DNA of 64,000 bases from contig CM036248.1 of NCBI GenBank assembly GCA_020698575.1, positions 23,424,229 to 23,488,228 of the forward strand, read 5' to 3'. The position numbers were made by a program, and so were the translations under genes. The DNA is from Bostrychus sinensis (Eukaryota; Chordata; Actinopteri; Gobiiformes; Eleotridae). The notes beneath the pieces are model-generated. The model ran no database searches and had not been told where the DNA came from. It saw only the letters and a list, made by a program, of their open reading frames with translations. This document shows, piece after piece, positions 53,901 to 59,900 of the stretch (position 1 is the stretch's first letter; each line of letters begins with the position of its first letter).

Positions 53901-56900
53901 GATGATTTGCAGATGATTTGCTGTGGCAGCCACAAAATGGAAAAAAATTGTAAGGAAAGATCTAGGCTTAAATAAAGGCCATTATAAATTAGTGATATGT
54001 GGCATTTTGTTTGCGCAACCATTATGTTAGATTCCATGCAGTCAGTGGTGTATACAGAAACAGTAAAATAAAATTTTGCTTATATATAACTTTAGCCCTT
54101 TAAAAGTGTCAAACACTGCAGGTGGTGTTTCCAAATGTAATCATACAGTAGGCTGTGCAGCGTGGGAAGCCAGAGCTGCTGAGATAAGTGAAGGGAAAGT
54201 TTGATTAGAACGGTTTGAAAAATAAAACTAGAAGAAAAAAAAAAACTAGGATCAAATCAATAGCCCGCACAGCAGATCTTAACAAAGTGTAACAAATAGT
54301 ATGTCGGATGAAAGCCTTTCCCTGTATCAAAGGTGCAGGGATGACCTTGCTGTAAAATTATTTGCAGTAAAAGTAGTAACAAAATGTGTGAGCCAAACAG
54401 AAAAAAAAGTGTTGCTGTTGTAAAAGCAAGTACAGCTGGGGTGAGATTTATGGTAGCATACTCTATGGAGAATAATAGGACTAAAGATCTAAGGGCTTGA
54501 CCTGAGCGATCTAAAAACACAAAAAAGATAAGAGATGAGAGAGAGTGGATAAAATAAGTGAGGAAGATGAAGGTAAGAGGAGGAAGAGGAAGCTTCAATA
54601 ATTCCTTCAGAGTGCCACATGTGGGCGATGTCCAACTGCGCAAGCATCTTTGAGGTCTTAGGTTAGCTTGCAGTTAGCTTTTTTTCTGCCTAATTAAATG
54701 TTAAAGAAAGAAAGACTCTCGTGGGCAACATTGGCTACGTTTGCACTTAAGGGAAAAGCAGCCTTGATTTGCTAATTTTAGACCAGTTTTTGCATTCATA
54801 ATCAGGTTAGCTGTAAGCTGAATTTTGGATTTAAAAATGTATGGGGGAAAAACACACTGGAACAACAACAACAAATTTGTTCTTTTGTCTTTAGGTTTTA
54901 AGGTTAGTGTTAACATAGCCCGTCATGTTTCAAAGGACTATAAAAATAATATACTTTAAACAATAATCATAGAAAAAAAAAAAAAAAAAAGGAAAGAAAA
55001 CCTAACCTGATTTAATGAATGACCAACACTGGCTACATTCAAACTTGAAGGAACAGTAATATACCAGATTACTGTGTGTTATGCTAAAATGCTAAGAATT
55101 TAAATTTCTAACACACATAAGGGAAAAGCATTTATTAATTTAATATACAAGATTTCTATGCTAAACTGGGTCCACTGTAAGCTGACATTGATCATTGATT
55201 TTTAAAAGAAAGAAAAAACAACAGCATCACAACAAAAATAATCCCTTTGAGGCCAATTTTGTGGCCAGTTTGAACATAGCCTGCCATGTTTCACTGGACT
55301 TTTAACTGACTTTTTTGTGTTTTATTTCTGACACAGAGAGATATACTGTAGTTAGGGTGGGTTTCTAAGTGGAACATAGCCATAGTTTAAACTTTGAACA
55401 GCCATGTTAAAATTTCATTTGTGCTATAAAATGAAGCATGAAATGGTGTCTCTTGTTGGACAGCTAAATATAGATGTGCTTTGGCTCCAGTAGAGAAGGA
55501 AAGCACGGGGCAATCTGTTGTATTTTAAGCTCTTACAGGGGAAATCTAAGCAGACGTGAGCGGCTGATTGATAGGCTGATTGATTTTATTTCAACTTGTG
55601 CAGCTGGAGAGAGAGCCCCCGAAACCATCTAATAATGAACGTTTGTGTGTGTGTGTGTGTAGCTGTGTGTGCCCTCCAGGATTCGAGGGCCAGCGATGTG
55701 AGATAAACCCAGACGACTGTGAAGACAACGACTGTGAAAACAACTCCACCTGCATCGATGGAGTCAACAACTATACGTGCATATGTCCGCCCAACTACAC
55801 AGGTACAGCTGCCCCATTCTGTCTGCTCAAATGCCCCATAAAACCCCTCACTAGAGCCCTAAAACCATACGTGTTCGCCCCTGCCTAGCTCAAAGGGTCA
55901 CCGAGTCCCTGCAGCACACACACAATCATATTTTCCACTTTGCTGGATGGTGAGTTAGTAAAAGACAGCCTCTCCGCACTGACCTGAAACTGCTCCTAGA
56001 GGAGGCATCACACGAGAGGGGAAAGGAGAGATGGGAAAGAGTGTGCACTGGCAGAAAGGGGAAAAATAAATAAAGCGAGGGGAAAGCAGAAGTAGACAGG
56101 CGTGGATAGCCAAAATCACACACACACAAAAAAAAAAAGGGAATCCAAATTGTAACAGGGTTCGCACAGTCATGGAAAACCTGAAAGAGTCATGAAATTT
56201 TAAAATGTAATTTCCAGGCCCTGAAAAAGAATTTTATATTTTGATGTAAAGTTTTCGAAGGGTTTTGGAAATTTAAACAGTCTGAGTAACAGTCAGTCAC
56301 TACTAGTTAAACCTAGACTATAGTAAACATAAGAGGTCAGTAGAAACACTGTCTTCTTGTTCTCACTGCAGGGAAATGTGACCAATAGCTATTTTATGTC
56401 AGAATATTTCAACTAAATAATTTTTTTGCCGGTCTTTGGCTCTTTTGGTTTCAGTAATGCTTTAAAACTGCATAGATGATAAGTTTATATCTAATATAGC
56501 ATAATTATCTTTTAATCACTGGTGTGTAGGCTATAAGTCAGTGAAATTAGTGGAGTAATATATTTCTGGGGTAAGAAGCCCCAACAGATTTTTTTTTTTC
56601 TTTCAACTGACTAATTTCCAAATCTAATAAATGAAACTGCAGCAAAAGTATGTTTCTAATGTACCATGTTGTGTATTTTGAATACTATTTATTAATGTGT
56701 AAGTAATTTTTCGGGTCTTGAAAATTTTGTTAAAAGTTTTGGAAAAGTCATAGAAAATTCTTGGTAAAAAAGTATGAATCCTGTTGTAATGTATTTAGTG
56801 ATAAATGGACTATTAATATTGGGACAACGTAAACATCTGCAAAGGCATTGACTCTGTCTCGCAATAGTAAAAATAGTGTGCCCAGATCTGGTTACAAACT

Positions 56901-59900
56901 GGAGATCCTCTAGTTTAGGGGTAAAATTGTTATCCTCTGAGCCTTAAAGTGGTGAAGACTCACTAAAAGTACTAATTTTTTCATGTGGCTGGAGTTAGTA
57001 TTTTTGTCCCTCTCTCTCTCTGTTCCTTTTTGATTTATCTTGCTTACAGATTGACAAACCAACAAACAGGCCATGCAAACAGGAAGTGAAAGGCATTAAT
57101 GAATGTTCTCAACTTTAAAATGTGTTTGTTAGCCTTACATTTAAATGATGAGTACCCAGAAAGCTCCGAAAACAACTACAATTTACCATAGCTACGCATA
57201 TGTAACAAGCCTCACAAGTACACTTTATTTCACAATATAGTATTTGAGTAAACATGAGTTGTAACTTTTGATTTGTAGAAGTTGATAATCAATAGAAGCG
57301 CAACAGAGGGAAAAACTAAATAGATATAATCAAGTGGAGGCTAAAATGCTGACTTGGGATGTGAATTTATTTTAAATCTGTGTCAGTGTCCTTTATAGCA
57401 CAGCTGTTTCCCTTTGACACTGGATCTCAGTCAATACACACACACCATGTCATTATCGTATTTGGCACAGAGAGGCTTTTGCATTGCCAGATACCTGACC
57501 ACATCCAGCTGGTTCCTCCAGCTCCACTCGGCCCACTGAACCATAATCATCAGGTGTCACATAAAGAGGACAGTCCTTCACTAGTCACCCAGCTTTCCCC
57601 CAGCTCAGCAGCTCACACTGACGGGGGAAACATAATCACAATCTAAGGTCACAAGACATTTAAAAACAGCTGATATAGGCGTTCTATAACCAGTGAGTTA
57701 TATAGCAGAATGAGAAAGATGATGTTGGGAAAATGAGATTCGATGTGCTTAATAAATTAAAAAAGGTCACTCAGTCTACTGCGAAAGTCATTTTCCCCCA
57801 AAACATTATTTTCAAAAACATCTATATAGTTTCATACTTATGATGCCAAACATGACTTCAGCTTAGTGAAACTTTCAAAATGTCAAGTGCCACTTTTTAC
57901 AATTATGCTCCATTGTGAATGTGGAAAGACTGTCAATATGCTCATTAGCTGTGCAACAAATTCTAGTGGAATATAATGTATTCATGTGTTTATATCTACA
58001 AATATAAACATCATTTTAAAAGCAAGTATAGTCTTAATATTTTAGACCTCCATAAAGCACTGTAGATCCACCACTGTTGTCATTTCAAAAATGATGCATG
58101 GCACACCCCTGTAGCACACTGAATTTATGAGGAGTTTGATATAAAAAAAAATACAAATTGTTTTAAGTCAGTGAAGATTGTAGCTTTTAGACATGTACTG
58201 TTTAGTGAAAAAGCCTGAGTCACATATTAAAACTCACAGCATCTTTTGTATAAAAAACATCTTAAGAGGAGACTGCTGGAGACAGACAGGCAGGCGGGAG
58301 CTGGAGATTAGATTAAACTGACACAAAACAATGGAAATATCTTTGACCTGTCAGTCCCCTCTTCCTTTATATGCCTAGCGGCACATGCTGCTTTTACACA
58401 CACCCTTTTACCCCCAGACAATATAGTCAATTTGAATGCCTATTTAGACAGCTAGACTATAAACCTCTCTGTCCAAAAACTCATATTACAGACATTTTTC
58501 ACAGTTATGGAAAAGTACAAGATGCCAGAGGTGGAATAAATAGACTATACTGAAGTTAAAGTACTCCTATGGCAAAAAAAAAAAAAAAAGCATTACCTTC
58601 GAAAGATGTTTTTGCAATTGCACAGTAAAAACTAGAAACTACTACGATCATTACTATCTCTACTACTAATTCTAACCATGGCTTAAACCTAGAACACTGT
58701 GCAAGTCTTAAAAAAAAACTACTCAAGTATGTTTTAGAAAATGTACTTTCCATCACTGTCACTATGTTCCTCCACCCTCTCTTTTATTGCTTCTACCAAT
58801 AGCCACTTCCCGTTAACTGTACGTCAGCAACAATCATTATTTTATGAAGTCACAAATACCAGATGTGTACTTTTGATTAATGCCTTTGTCTTGAATCTAT
58901 TAATACTAGGTGATCTTTGTGAAGAAGTGGTCGACCCTTGTCTGCCAGGTTTTGACCCCTGTCAGCACGACTCCAAGTGCATCCATGTTGGCCGCAGTTA
59001 CAGGTGAGTGACTTCTTTAGATTAAACTCTAACCTTTAAGTGGCAGTAAATCTTTAGCTTTAGACTGAACTCAACAAGAGGGAACAAGAGATAGAATTAC
59101 CATTCAATGCTAGGTTGAGGCCATGACTTTTCGTAATGGCAATGGCCTCAATGTTTCCATGTGATTTCAGGTGTGAGTGTTTGCCCGGATATGTGGGCCA
59201 GCACTGTGAGCAGGACTATAACGACTGTCTGGAGAACAAGTGTCAGCACGGAGCCGAGTGTGTGGACGCCGTGAATGGCTATACCTGCATCTGCAAAGAG
59301 GGTTTCAGGTACAAAGTAACATTTATGAGTAGTGTCACTGCTGCAGCAAATCAGTGGAGCAGCCACAAGCCCTCACACTGGGGGCCAGACTGGGAGGAGA
59401 TACAGATGGCGCTTCATAATCGGACACTTGACTGTCTAGACCCACTGCGAGCACTCATGTGTGTGCTCAACCAGCAGATGTAGCTCCATGTGGTTAATTA
59501 TAGCAGAGACTGTTGGCAAGAAAGAAACAAATTCATCACAAGGGACGGACAAAGAAAGAGATTATACAAGAGAATGGGAAGAGATGTAAAGTTTTTGGAA
59601 ATAACAAATTGAGAGGCATATTTCTTTAAAAACATTAGCTTACTTTAAATTCAAATTGCAGAGTGGTAAACATTTTTTATGAGACTGTATAAGCACAAAA
59701 AACAAAACGCCTCATTAAATTCTTATGAGTATCCAATGGTCTGTTTAATCTCCCATTCACAGTGGGCTGTTCTGCGAGAACCCTCCACCAATGATCTTGC
59801 TTCAGACCAGCCCATGCGACCAATCAGATTGCCAGAACGGTGCCCAGTGCCTGGTGGTTGCCGGGGAGCCATTGTGCCGCTGCATGCCTGGTTTCTATGG

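Larger units (their letters stand above)
51942..55662 (+). other. slit3: slit3 intron 28 (3721 bp)
   Basis: No exon. A SINE-like copy lies at about 52815-52935 and an A tract at 54973-54991. The acceptor region is a GT repeat (see separate entry). Confidence 0.85.
55803..58909 (+). other. slit3: slit3 intron 29 (3107 bp)
   Basis: No exon. Contains a hAT-like element (56156-56783), a SINE-like copy (about 56835-56960), a 'TACTTTTACTCCA' repeat copy (about 58525-58765) and an A tract (58574-58589). Confidence 0.85.

Noticed and set aside
54257..54643. 128-codon hydrophobic minus-strand open frame (membrane-protein look).
   Set aside because: The complementary strand is purine-rich intron (AAGAGGAGGAAGAGG), which translates antisense into Leu/Phe/Ser runs; no family match.
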